Below are positions 1-7,643 of a DNA stretch of 16,515 bases, one piece after another. The stretch comes from an uncultured Lachnospiraceae bacterium. GTDB lineage: Bacteria; Bacillota; Clostridia; Lachnospirales; Lachnospiraceae. Position 1 is the stretch's first letter. Every line of letters begins with the position of its first letter. The DNA lies in NCBI GenBank assembly GCA_947594335.1, contig CANQEC010000029.1, positions 1 through 16,515 on the forward strand. The letters run 5' to 3'. The translations under genes were made by a program, and so were the position numbers. A model generated the notes under the pieces. It was not told the DNA's origin, did no database searches, and worked only from the letters and a program-made list of their open reading frames with translations.

Positions 1-1541
1 GTAATTTTCGACCGCGGGATTTCCGGAATGCCGGGAAGCATCCAGAAAGCATCGCGGATCAGCCAGGAGACGTAGCAGAAATCCGGGTTATCCGATACGA
101 CGACCAGGTTCAGGACGTGGTTTTTGGGATTTCCGGCTCCGCTTTTGAAGGTCAGCGGGTAAAAAAGGGGATGCTTTGCAAACAGGTAGTCAGCGGAACG
201 TTTTGCCTCGTCGAGAAGATAAATACGGACCGGATGATCCGCCCAGACGGCGGAGGGATCCGCCGTATTCTCATCCAGGAAACTGCAGGCGGTATCAAGC
301 AGGGGAGTGGCGGATTCCTGCTCACAGCGGATTACGATCTCTGTCTGCCCGATTTCTTTTAAATCGGAGCCGGTTTCCTCCAGGACATGCTTGATCCGGT
401 CAAGAATGACGAGCGCATCTTTTACGTTTGCTTCGTAATCCTCTTTGATCAGGAGAAAACGGGTATTCTGGTCCGGCCGAAAGCAGGCGGAAGGATCGTC
501 CGCAGAACACATGCTCCAGTTTTCGGGCTTTGTCTTACAGATCCAGCTGTATACGGAATTTTCACAGTTGGATATGCAGGTTCCGCCAAAGGAGGATGTG
601 GCTTTTTCCGGGATTTCACGGATCGCGTGCGTCCTGTTTTTGGCATAGGAGGATCCGTACCACCGTGCCCAGTACCGCAGCGTTTCCGCCGATCCGATAT
701 CCGCTGGCTTGTTGTATCCCCGGGAACAGCACTCATTCAGTTTGTCGAAGGAATCCGAGAGGATGCTGTGCGCGGCGGTAAGATGATCCTGGATGATTTC
801 TACGAACAGTTCTCCCGCAGCGTCGTAGTCCCCTTTGTGGTACTTGTGAAGCGCCGAGCGGTACAGGTTTTCCGCGTTTTTTTCGGCGTTGTTTTCCGGA
901 ATGGAGAAGCCGGCTGCGAGGCTCTGGTTCTGGCTGGTATGCGGAAAGAGCATGCCGCAGAGCTGCCGGATCAGTCTGTCGGCTGCATCGTCTCTGCCCT
1001 TGCCTGCGTTTTTCCAGAAAGGCCATGTCGTGGCCAGGATGGACAGCACCGAGAGCGTATCGTAGAGATCGCCCCGGGCATTTGTCCTTTGCAGCAGTTC
1101 CTCCAGCAAAATGCCGGCATTTTCAAATTCCAGCTCAATTGCGTAAGACTGCCTGCAAAGAGAGGACGCAAGCTCAGAAAGAACCTGTTTTTCGGTATCT
1201 CTGCCGGCAAGAAACTGTTTCCAGACTGCCCGGGCCTTTTGCAGATACGGATAATCGCTGCAGGTATAGCAGCAGGCGGTTTCCGGGGATGTTGCCGTTC
1301 GGGCGAGTCTTTCCAGGATTTTTTTCGAATAGGCCAGGTTTTTCCCGTTGATCAGCAGGGAAGTTCCTCTGCTGTGGGAGCCGCCCTGTATTCCTTTTTT
1401 GATATACAGTTCTTCTTCCGCCCTGGCGGAAGGCGTTTCGGCGATGCACAGGGAAGGGATGATGATCTGATCCCTTAGCTGATAAGAGGTTACGTGAAGG
1501 CAGGGCCTGATGACAGCCCAGGTAATTTCATTGGTATTCAT
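1..1541 (-). CDS. Unrecognised large protein, 3' end cut by window edge (partial)
   Basis: The frame is open from an ATG at 1541 down to base 1, giving at least 513 residues with no stop. A strong ribosome site (AAAGGAG, 7 nt before the ATG) fixes the start, so this long frame, and not the plus-strand frame over 387-1478, is the real gene. I do not recognise the family. Around residues 225-250 there is a TPR-like helix pair (motif AENLYRSALHKYHKGDYDAA). The last visible segment (about 440-513) alternates hydrophobic strands and helices (IYLLDEAKRSADYLF, then LNLVVVSDNP), which could be a Rossmann-type or other alpha/beta domain. No signal peptide or membrane segment is seen. It carries about 16 cysteines, two as CC pairs, without a clear zinc-finger spacing. 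It is visibly GC-richer than the divergent two-component genes. The function is unknown; a cytoplasmic TPR plus alpha/beta protein is my best description. Confidence 0.85.
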   Translation of the reverse strand, partial: MNTNEITWAVIRPCLHVTSYQLRDQIIIPSLCIAETPSARAEEELYIKKGIQGGSHSRGTSLLINGKNLAYSKKILERLARTATSPETACCYTCSDYPYLQKARAVWKQFLAGRDTEKQVLSELASSLCRQSYAIELEFENAGILLEELLQRTNARGDLYDTLSVLSILATTWPFWKNAGKGRDDAADRLIRQLCGMLFPHTSQNQSLAAGFSIPENNAEKNAENLYRSALHKYHKGDYDAAGELFVEIIQDHLTAAHSILSDSFDKLNECCSRGYNKPADIGSAETLRYWARWYGSSYAKNRTHAIREIPEKATSSFGGTCISNCENSVYSWICKTKPENWSMCSADDPSACFRPDQNTRFLLIKEDYEANVKDALVILDRIKHVLEETGSDLKEIGQTEIVIRCEQESATPLLDTACSFLDENTADPSAVWADHPVRIYLLDEAKRSADYLFAKHPLFYPLTFKSGAGNPKNHVLNLVVVSDNPDFCYVSWLIRDAFWMLPGIPEIPRSKI

Positions 1542-1560
1542 GGGATGACTCCTTTGGAAC

Positions 1561-1583
1561 GCGGTATTCCGGATCGGAACCGC
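1561..1583. promoter_or_regulatory. Palindrome in the divergent region, candidate operator or hairpin
   Basis: TTCCG-GAT-CGGAA (1567-1579) is a perfect 5-bp-arm palindrome. GCGG (1561-1564) and CCGC (1580-1583) extend it with a two-base TA bulge. A further GGAA at 1556-1559 lies just outside. It sits between the two divergent start codons, within the leader predicted for the minus-strand gene. It could be an operator or an RNA hairpin; the regulator is not known. Confidence 0.35.
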
Positions 1584-1600
1584 AAAACTTTTACAGGTTC

Positions 1601-1629
1601 AGTATACAGACAACAAAGGGGAAAATCAA
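1601..1629 (-). promoter_or_regulatory. Predicted sigma-A promoter of the minus-strand gene
   Basis: Read on the minus strand, TTGATT (1629-1624) and TATACT (1606-1601) are separated by exactly 17 bp, giving 4/6 and 5/6 matches to the sigma-A boxes. Transcription would start near 1594, leaving a leader of about 50 nt before the ATG at 1541. The promoter lies inside the 108-bp divergent region, so it may be coordinated with the response-regulator gene. No equally good plus-strand promoter was found here. Confidence 0.5.
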
Positions 1630-1649
1630 GGATATGGGAGGAATGTCTT

Positions 1650-2312
1650 ATTTATACAATTCTTGTGCTTGAAGATGATCTGGAATTAAACCATACGATC
1701 TGCACCGTTTTACAAAAAGAGAATTATCGCGTTTACAATGCGTACACCTGTAAAGACGGACAACTTCTTGCGGCCGGCCATACATTTGATCTGGTGATCC
1801 TGGATGTAAATCTGCCCGACGGCGACGGATTCGGGTTTTGCAGATGGATAAAAGCACGAAGTAATATCCCGGTATTGTTTCTCTCCGCACGGGATTTGGA
1901 AGAAGATGTTTTAAACGGGTATGAAACGGGAGCGGATGATTATGTGACAAAGCCATTTTCCGTGAAAATTCTGTTGAAGAAAATTTCGGTTATCCTGTCG
2001 AGGGAAATAAAAAAATCAAAGATCTATGACGATGGATTTTTAAGAGTAGATTTTGAACTGGGAGCAGCACAGACTGGGGGAAATACCTGTCCTGTCACAC
2101 CTACGGAATACCACATTCTGAAGAAGCTGATTGAACATAAGGGACAATTATTAACCTATTCTGTCCTGTTGGATTCTCTTTGGGAAGACGGGATACAGTT
2201 TCTGGACAAACACGTGCTTGCTGTTCATATCAACCGCCTGCGCAAAAAGATAGAAACAGAAGAGCATCATTATATTTCAAATGTATATGGAATGGGGTAT
2301 GTATGGAAATAG
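1650..2312 (+). CDS. OmpR/PhoB-family response regulator, apparent ATT start
   Basis: Two-component response regulator that probably activates the downstream ABC transporter genes. The receiver domain (residues 1-115) starts YTILVLEDD, with acidic residues E8, D9 and D10, phospho-acceptor D52 (LVILDVNLP), S79 (FLSARD) and K101 (VTKPF). The winged-helix effector domain (about 130-220) contains the usual LDKHVLAVHINRLRKKI recognition-helix region and ends GMGYVW. Length from this start is 220 residues, normal for the family. No ATG, GTG or TTG lies in frame near the expected N-terminus. GGAGG at 1637-1641 is 8 nt before ATT at 1650, which fits a (M)YTILVLEDD start, so AUU initiation is the simplest reading. 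Longer in-frame starts (GTG 1494, ATG 1545) lack a ribosome site and add non-homologous residues over the divergent gene. The last 10 bases overlap the kinase gene. Confidence 0.93.
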   Translation: MYTILVLEDDLELNHTICTVLQKENYRVYNAYTCKDGQLLAAGHTFDLVILDVNLPDGDGFGFCRWIKARSNIPVLFLSARDLEEDVLNGYETGADDYVTKPFSVKILLKKISVILSREIKKSKIYDDGFLRVDFELGAAQTGGNTCPVTPTEYHILKKLIEHKGQLLTYSVLLDSLWEDGIQFLDKHVLAVHINRLRKKIETEEHHYISNVYGMGYVWK

Positions 2313-3223
2313 TCTGCGTCCTGATGGTCCTGCTGCTGACGGGGATAATTTTCTGCCTTTTATGGAAAAATCACTGTCTGAAACGGGATATTTATGATTT
2401 TACAGAGAAACTGGAGATAAGCCTGAAAGAATTATTAAATGGCAAAAAGCTGGACAAGGCAGTGTACGAACAGGATGATTTATGGGGAAGGGTATACGAC
2501 AAATTATGCCGTATTTCTGATCTGTATACGCACAGAAATCAGGAGCTGTACGAGGAAAAGGAAAATTTAAAAGAGCTGGTATCCGACACCTCGCATCAGA
2601 CGAAGACGCCTCTTGCCAATATCAAGCTGTATCAGGAACTGCTTTCTGACGAGACAAATGCATCAGAAAGCGCGGAATATCTGACCAGGATGGGTAAGCA
2701 GGTGGATAAACTGGATTTTCTTCTTCAAAGTATGGTAAAAATTTCAAGATTAGAGACCGGAACAATTAAAATTAAAAAATCAGAATATCCGATAGCAGAG
2801 ACCCTTGCATTGGCCATCGGGGCCGTCGTTCCAAATGCAGATCAGAAAAACATTCAGATTCATGTTACATATGATGAAACACTCCGGTTAGAGCATGACA
2901 AAAAGTGGACGGCGGAAGCAGTTTTTAACGTTCTCGATAATGCAGTCAAATATACAGCTGAAAACGGTAAGATCTGTATTTCTGTATGTCAGGGAGAAAT
3001 TTTTACAAGGATCAGCATCGCCGATACAGGAAAAGGGATTCCCCTGGAAAGGCAGGGAACCATATTTAACCGGTTTTACCGTGAACCGGAAGTTCATGAT
3101 ACGGAGGGTGTCGGTATTGGCTTATATCTGGCACGAAAAATTATATCGATGCAGAACGGCTATATAAAGGTTGAGTCAGAGATGGGGAAAGGAAGTACCT
3201 TTCATATTTGTCTGCCGAATTAA
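2303..3223 (+). CDS. Short membrane histidine kinase with one visible N-terminal membrane segment
   Basis: Sensor kinase partner of the upstream regulator, 306 residues. The start is the ATG at 2303, overlapping the regulator stop and implying translational coupling. One hydrophobic segment spans about residues 2-22 and is followed directly by a cytoplasmic linker. There is no extracellular sensor domain. The H-box is SDTSHQTKTPLAN, with phospho-acceptor H98. The catalytic domain shows the N-box (NVLDNAVKY, N213), G1 (DTGKGIP, 241-247), F-box (FNRFYRE, about 255-261) and G2 (GVGIGLYLARKI, 269-280). Kinases without their own input domain that sit beside an ABC transporter with an FtsX-type permease usually sense through the transporter (BceS-like behaviour). 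That is family knowledge applied here by inference. Bce kinases normally have two membrane segments, so the match is not exact. Confidence 0.93.
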   Translation: MEIVCVLMVLLLTGIIFCLLWKNHCLKRDIYDFTEKLEISLKELLNGKKLDKAVYEQDDLWGRVYDKLCRISDLYTHRNQELYEEKENLKELVSDTSHQTKTPLANIKLYQELLSDETNASESAEYLTRMGKQVDKLDFLLQSMVKISRLETGTIKIKKSEYPIAETLALAIGAVVPNADQKNIQIHVTYDETLRLEHDKKWTAEAVFNVLDNAVKYTAENGKICISVCQGEIFTRISIADTGKGIPLERQGTIFNRFYREPEVHDTEGVGIGLYLARKIISMQNGYIKVESEMGKGSTFHICLPN

Positions 3224-3232
3224 AACGTCTGG

Positions 3233-3263
3233 AAAAATCACAGTTTTGTGATTTTTTCTTTTT
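3233..3263 (+). terminator. Rho-independent terminator after the kinase gene
   Basis: A perfect 10-bp inverted repeat, AAAAATCACA (3233-3242) and TGTGATTTTT (3247-3256), closes over a GTTT loop and is followed by TCTTTTT. It begins 9 nt after the kinase stop codon. It is AT-rich, so it may be leaky, but it would separate the regulatory pair from the transporter genes. A third partial copy of the TTTGTGATTTTT arm lies at 3272-3283. Confidence 0.7.
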
Positions 3264-3463
3264 GTGAACGGTTTGTGATTTTTCTGTTTTATGATGATAA
3301 ATAACGAGGGAAGGGGCTGTCGGAAAATGTCCAATGGAGCCTGCCACAAATCCGTTGGTCACCTGGTCTTTGTCACATCTGTCTGCCTGTGGCGGACTAT
3401 GTCCGTCTCAGATCAGACATCTGTCGGTCCTTTTAACGAAAAACAGAAACAGAGGGAATATAC
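3264..3463 (+). promoter_or_regulatory. Leader region of the ABC transporter genes with repeated ACATCTGTC motifs
   Basis: This 200-bp non-coding interval lies between the terminator and the ABC ATPase gene, where a regulator-controlled promoter is expected. The 9-mer ACATCTGTC occurs at 3375-3383 and again at 3417-3425, 42 bp apart (about four helical turns). The second copy lies in GACA-TC-TGTC and in CAGAT-CAGAC-ATCTG. CTGTCGG occurs at 3317-3323 and 3421-3427. A small hairpin GGAC-TAT-GTCC lies between the 9-mers. These may be binding sites for the cognate response regulator. No convincing -35/-10 pair was found. The segment 3303-3430 is GC-richer than its surroundings, so a small inserted or dispersed repeat is an alternative. 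Confidence 0.35.
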
Positions 3464-4141
3464 ATGGAAAAAATAATCGTAAAAACAAATTCTTTATCAA
3501 AACATTATCATGTCGGAACCCAGACAGTGATTGCCCTGGATGGAGTGGATTTTGAAGTAAGAGAACGGGAATTCGTCTCCATTATCGGGAAGTCCGGCTG
3601 CGGAAAAAGCACGCTTTTACATATGATAGGCGGACTTGATTTTCCTACTTCCGGAACGGTAATTGTAGATGGCATGAATCTCTCAGAAATGAATGAAGAG
3701 CAGCTTGCTCTTTTCAGAAGAAGAAAAGTGGGATTTATTTTTCAGCAGTATAATTTGATTCCGGATTTGAACATCTATGACAATATCACGTTCCCGTTGG
3801 AACTTGACGGCGCTGTCGTCGATAAAGAATTTATTCAGGAATTGGTGAAAACGCTTCATATTGCGGATAAGCTGGAAATGTTTCCCTCCATGCTCTCCGG
3901 CGGAGAGCAGCAGCGGGCTGCCATTGCAAGAGCCCTGGCGACAAAACCGGCGATCATTCTTGCCGACGAGCCGACGGGGAATCTTGATACTTTTGCCAGC
4001 CACGATGTCGTAGGACTTTTAAAGGTAGTTGCGGAAAAGTATCAGCAGACGCTGGTCGTGATCACCCATGATCTGGATATTGCACAGATGGCGGACAGAA
4101 CCGTCCGGCTGCAGGACGGAAAAATATGGAGGGGAAAGTGA
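3464..4141 (+). CDS. ABC transporter ATP-binding protein, MacB/BceA (LolD-like) type
   Basis: ATPase subunit that drives the FtsX-type permease encoded next to it, 225 residues. The Walker A motif is GKSGCGKST (42-50). The Q-loop is [10 protein letters not shown] (about 92-100). The signature is LSGGEQQR (144-151), Walker B is IILADEP with catalytic E169, the D-loop is TGNLD, and the H-loop is VVITHD with H202. GEQQR followed by AIARAL and DEPTGNLD is typical of type VII ABC exporters and mechanotransmitters (LolD, MacB, BceA, YtrE). GAGGG lies 7 nt before the ATG. Its 3' end is adjacent to or overlaps the start of the permease gene. With the upstream kinase and regulator, it most likely serves resistance to, or release from, a cell-wall-active peptide or other envelope stress. 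The substrate cannot be read from the sequence. Confidence 0.96.
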   Translation: MEKIIVKTNSLSKHYHVGTQTVIALDGVDFEVREREFVSIIGKSGCGKSTLLHMIGGLDFPTSGTVIVDGMNLSEMNEEQLALFRRRKVGFIFQQYNLIPDLNIYDNITFPLELDGAVVDKEFIQELVKTLHIADKLEMFPSMLSGGEQQRAAIARALATKPAIILADEPTGNLDTFASHDVVGLLKVVAEKYQQTLVVITHDLDIAQMADRTVRLQDGKIWRGK

Positions 4142-4146
4142 TTCTT

Positions 4147-6627
4147 ATGCTGGCAAACAATAATCATTTGGTGATAAACAAACTCGCAAAAAATACAGTG
4201 CGGACAAATAAGCGGCAGTTTTTTATTCTGTTTCTTACGATTTTGCTGTCGTCTTTTATGCTCTTCTCCATTTTTACGACAGGACTGACCTACCTGGATC
4301 TGAGCAGGCTGCAAAATACCCGTCTGTACGGTTCAGAATATGATATTGCCATTATGAATGGATTTACGAAGGAGCAAAGAGAGATTTTGATCCGACATTC
4401 CGGTATAAGAAGCGTCGGAGTGCTGGCGTATTGCGGAAATGTAAAAAGTTCTGATTCGGACCGCAGCGTCAATGCCGGTTTTTTATGGGGAGATAAAACG
4501 TATTGGGAAAGTCAGAAAGCACCAGCAGTAGCGGAAATGAAGGGGCAGTATCCACAGACCCGAAATGAATTATTAGCCACAGAAGAAGTTCTTGAAGCCT
4601 GTGGGAAACGTTCCTTGTCCGTTGGCGGCCGCCTTTCCCTGACTTATGAAGACCATACAGGGATTCATACAACAGACTTTGTGATCAGCGGTATCTGGAA
4701 AGGCTATGGCGGGGATAAGGCGAACTTTTATGTCTCAAAAGATTTTTATGAGCAGACCGGCTGTGATTTAAAATCCGATGGGATTTTACAGGTGAAGTTT
4801 AAAAGTAACTATGTTACAGGAAAAACGATTGAAAAACTAAAAGAAAGTCTGGGGTTATCGTCAACACAGGTTTTTCAGGCTTCTGATTATATCGAAAAAT
4901 CGCTGACCATCTTATTTGCGGTACTGGGACTGTGCTTTATTATCTGCCTCAGCGCTTATTTGCTGACCTATAATATCCTATATCTGTCAGTTTCCGGGAA
5001 AATCCGGTATTATGGCCTGCTGCAGACACTGGGCATGACCAAAAAACAGCTGGTTCGATTGGTCCGCAGACAGATCCTGCTGGTTGGCGTGGCAGGAATG
5101 ACTGCAGGCATTCTCCTGGGCATATCCGTCTCCCTGATTCTTGTTCCGTATGCTGTAAAAATTCTGGGAATTTCTCTGGGAAATACAGGTTTCTGCTTTT
5201 ATCCGGAAGTGCTGGCATTAAGTATTTTAATTACAGCGGCCGCAATACTGTGCGGCGTCAGGAAACCGGTTCAGATTGCCGCGGGCGTGACGCCTGTGGA
5301 AGCTGTAAAATATCGGGAAAATATTGTAACTTCCCATGTAAAGAGAAAGAGACAGGGCAGTCTGTACTGGCGAATGGCCAAAGACCAGCTGAAAAACAAT
5401 AAAAAGAGAACGGCTGTTGTTTTTCTGTCCCTTGCGATGAGCCTGATCGTATTTTTCTGTCTGACGACGCTGATTGACAGCCAGGGCAGACGAACCGTAT
5501 ACCCGAATTATTGGGATGCAGATTTTATTGTGCATAACGTTACACAAACAGCAGAAGATATCACCTCCCTGCAGCCTGCAATCGACGATGCTTTTTTATC
5601 AGACATACAGAAAACAGAGGGCGTGGCGGAGGTTCACGCTGTAAAAGGGATTCCTGTTACTTTTCCCTATGAGGAAAATGGTTTCGCAGATTTCTGGATA
5701 AAAGGCTGTACAGAACTGAAACCTTATCTGACATATGCTGACACAGTTTCAGAGTATCAGAACAATCCCGAGAAATATTATGGAATGATCAAAGGAATTG
5801 ATGAGTCAGAATTTGATTATTTAAACGAAAGTCTCGGCGGCATTATAGATAAGCAGGAATTTTTAAGCGGCGAAACGGCGGTTCTGCAGTATGCCGGATT
5901 TGAAATACCCCCGGAATGGATCGGAAACAGCATTTCATTTTCCCAAGGAAACCAAAACCAGAAGATTACAATCGGAGCAGTCAGCTACGAAGATTATTAC
6001 GGGGCAACCGTAAATTACGGGGCAAATTTAATCGTGAGTGAAAACTGTCTGGAATCCTTAACCTCAAAACCATATGTTTTAAGCCTTACTGTTAAATATG
6101 AACGATCTTACGATGCTGAAACAGAAAAGGAAATCAAAAGTATCATGGAAGCGAACCCATACCATAATGATCTGCTTTCTGTTTCGAAATATGACGATAT
6201 GAAAGCAATCCAGGATTCGCAAAGCGGTATGTTTGAAACGGGTACAGTCATTTCCCTTCTTCTGCTGCTGGTGGGGATGCTGAACTACATCAACACAATG
6301 GCAAACAGTATGCAGAACAGAAAACTGACTTTTTCCATTATGGAAAGTGTCGGCATGTCAAAGAAACAGATAAAAAAATTGTTAATTCATGAAGGGATTT
6401 TATATGCAGGCGGTTCTGTCTTTATTACACTGACAGCCGGGACTGGTATTACCTGGTTTCTCTTTCAATCCATGAATTACATGAAAATTCCGTTTACAAT
6501 ACCTGTATTTCCGCTGCTGTGTGCAGTATTGCTTGTGATGATGCTATGTGTTTTGACGCCGGTCGTTACTTACACAAAGACAGTGAGGAACCGTTCTGTC
6601 ACGGAACGATTGCGGGAATACGAGTAA
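4147..6627 (+). CDS. FtsX-family ABC transporter permease with two large extracytoplasmic domains
   Basis: Membrane partner of the preceding ATPase, 826 residues from this start. I count eight hydrophobic segments, at about 25-47, 253-280, 310-335, 352-371, 421-443, 699-718, 750-773 and 785-806. They form two FtsX-like halves. Each half has one helix, a roughly 200-250-residue external domain, then three helices. The conserved FtsX cytoplasmic motif appears twice, as GLLQTLGMTKKQL (290-302) and SIMESVGMSKKQI (730-742). This duplicated layout is closer to LolE- or SalY-type permeases than to ten-helix BceB with a single external loop. The start is ATG 4147, 5 nt after the ATPase stop, with GGAGGGG 12 nt upstream. 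ATG 4126, which would overlap the ATPase gene and add seven residues, is the alternative. No terminator with a T-tract follows it. Confidence 0.94.
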   Translation: MLANNNHLVINKLAKNTVRTNKRQFFILFLTILLSSFMLFSIFTTGLTYLDLSRLQNTRLYGSEYDIAIMNGFTKEQREILIRHSGIRSVGVLAYCGNVKSSDSDRSVNAGFLWGDKTYWESQKAPAVAEMKGQYPQTRNELLATEEVLEACGKRSLSVGGRLSLTYEDHTGIHTTDFVISGIWKGYGGDKANFYVSKDFYEQTGCDLKSDGILQVKFKSNYVTGKTIEKLKESLGLSSTQVFQASDYIEKSLTILFAVLGLCFIICLSAYLLTYNILYLSVSGKIRYYGLLQTLGMTKKQLVRLVRRQILLVGVAGMTAGILLGISVSLILVPYAVKILGISLGNTGFCFYPEVLALSILITAAAILCGVRKPVQIAAGVTPVEAVKYRENIVTSHVKRKRQGSLYWRMAKDQLKNNKKRTAVVFLSLAMSLIVFFCLTTLIDSQGRRTVYPNYWDADFIVHNVTQTAEDITSLQPAIDDAFLSDIQKTEGVAEVHAVKGIPVTFPYEENGFADFWIKGCTELKPYLTYADTVSEYQNNPEKYYGMIKGIDESEFDYLNESLGGIIDKQEFLSGETAVLQYAGFEIPPEWIGNSISFSQGNQNQKITIGAVSYEDYYGATVNYGANLIVSENCLESLTSKPYVLSLTVKYERSYDAETEKEIKSIMEANPYHNDLLSVSKYDDMKAIQDSQSGMFETGTVISLLLLLVGMLNYINTMANSMQNRKLTFSIMESVGMSKKQIKKLLIHEGILYAGGSVFITLTAGTGITWFLFQSMNYMKIPFTIPVFPLLCAVLLVMMLCVLTPVVTYTKTVRNRSVTERLREYE

Positions 6628-6634
6628 ATCACAG

Positions 6635-6660
6635 GTTACAGTCTGCACATGAGCTGTAAC
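6635..6660. repeat. Inverted repeat after the permease gene (GTTACAG/CTGTAAC)
   Basis: GTTACAG (6635-6641) and CTGTAAC (6654-6660) are perfect 7-bp arms around a 12-base loop, 8 nt after the permease stop. There is no T-run, so it is not a typical intrinsic terminator. It could be an mRNA 3' stabilising hairpin or a protein-binding site. Confidence 0.35.
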
Positions 6661-6711
6661 GGAGCGGTACCGGAAGAACTTGCAATGCCGGTGGATTTCA
6701 GATATCATAGC

Positions 6712-6729
6712 ATTACAAGAGATTGTAAT
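6712..6729. repeat. Inverted repeat upstream of the methyltransferase gene (ATTACAA/TTGTAAT)
   Basis: ATTACAA (6712-6718) and TTGTAAT (6723-6729) are perfect 7-bp arms closing over GAGA, a GNRA tetraloop in RNA. It lies about 150 bp before the methyltransferase start. The arms share the TTACA core with the inverted repeat at 6635-6660, so one protein might bind both; this is inference. Confidence 0.35.
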
Positions 6730-6881
6730 CAGGTTTGCGCTTGTTGGAACAGGTGACGTTTCATCCTGACAATCGCGTCATTGACAGTGCATCCATGTTT
6801 GGGGTTATAAAGAACGTGAACGGCAGGATCCATGAAAAAAATCAGTTTGTAAAAGACGGTGGAGAAGGGAGAGACCGGAAA

Positions 6882-7643
6882 ATGAACATCACATGGAACG
6901 CAAAAAGTTATGAAACCGGATTTTCATTTGTTCCCCGGTACGGGGAGGACGTGATGAATCTAATCACGGCGCCGAAGGGGAGCCGTGCTGTGGACCTTGG
7001 CTGCGGCAACGGTACACTGACCAGGATCCTTGCGGACAGAGGGTACAGAGTGACCGGGATCGACGATTCACAGGAAATGATTACACTTGCAAGAGAGACG
7101 TATCCGGACCTGCTTTTCCGAAAAGAAAACGCGCTTGCTTTTAAGCTGGAGGAAAAGACGGATCTGATTTTTTCGAATGCAGTGTTTCACTGGATCGACG
7201 CCGCGGATCAGGAAACCCTGCTGGAGAATGTTTCGCAGAATCTGGTTCCGGGCGGGGAACTGGTATGCGAGTTTGGGGGATATGGATGCGCGGAAGCCGT
7301 ACACTCGACGCTTGAGACGTGTTTTCATGAGAGAGGACTTGCCTATCCGAGGACGTTTTACTTTCCGACAGTCGGGGAGTATGCGCCCCTGCTGGAAAAG
7401 CATGGACTGCGGGTGGAATTCGCGGCGCTGTTTGACCGCCCTACGCCTCAGAAGTCGGAGGATGGTCTGACCGACTGGATTAATATGTTTGTGAAAAAGC
7501 CGTTCGAGGGGATGGACGACGGGACAAAGGCGGAAATTCTGCGGGAGACGAACAAACGCCTGGAGAGCGTCCTTCATGTGGACGGGAAATGGATTATTGA
7601 TTATATGCGTATCCGGATCAGAGCGAGGAAGGTGAGAGGATGA
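6882..7643 (+). CDS. Class I SAM-dependent methyltransferase
   Basis: Predicted soluble methyltransferase of 253 residues. Motif I is AVDLGCGNGTLT (36-47). The acidic residues after strand 2 are in GIDDSQEM (D61, D62), and motif IV is DLIFSNAVFHWI (94-105). A post-motif loop, LVPGGELVCEFGG, follows. The HWI segment and overall plan resemble the trans-aconitate methyltransferase/UbiE-like group of small-molecule enzymes, but the substrate cannot be assigned. The start is ATG 6882, with GGGAG about 10 nt upstream and the typical opening NITWNAKSYE. An in-frame upstream extension to 6735 lacks a ribosome site and looks non-coding. Its stop overlaps the start of the Sir2 gene (ATGA), so the two are probably cotranslated, which suggests related substrates or regulation. 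Confidence 0.92.
   Translation: MNITWNAKSYETGFSFVPRYGEDVMNLITAPKGSRAVDLGCGNGTLTRILADRGYRVTGIDDSQEMITLARETYPDLLFRKENALAFKLEEKTDLIFSNAVFHWIDAADQETLLENVSQNLVPGGELVCEFGGYGCAEAVHSTLETCFHERGLAYPRTFYFPTVGEYAPLLEKHGLRVEFAALFDRPTPQKSEDGLTDWINMFVKKPFEGMDDGTKAEILRETNKRLESVLHVDGKWIIDYMRIRIRARKVRG

Noticed and set aside
449..1449. Chain of minus-strand frames of 79-97 codons
   Set aside because: They are in a different frame from the continuous 513-codon minus-strand gene and have no domain content or ribosome sites.
387..1478. 363-codon plus-strand reading frame
   Set aside because: It lies opposite the better-supported minus-strand gene (strong ribosome site, promoter, more than 500 open codons). Its translation is rich in R, G, F and V, as expected of an antisense shadow.
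3303..3325. GGGGCTGTCGGAAAA as a possible insertion-sequence end
   Set aside because: It resembles some transposon termini, but no inverted partner or transposase is present in the window.
7068..7577. 169-codon minus-strand frame inside the methyltransferase gene
   Set aside because: Antisense shadow of a gene with clear SAM-binding motifs.
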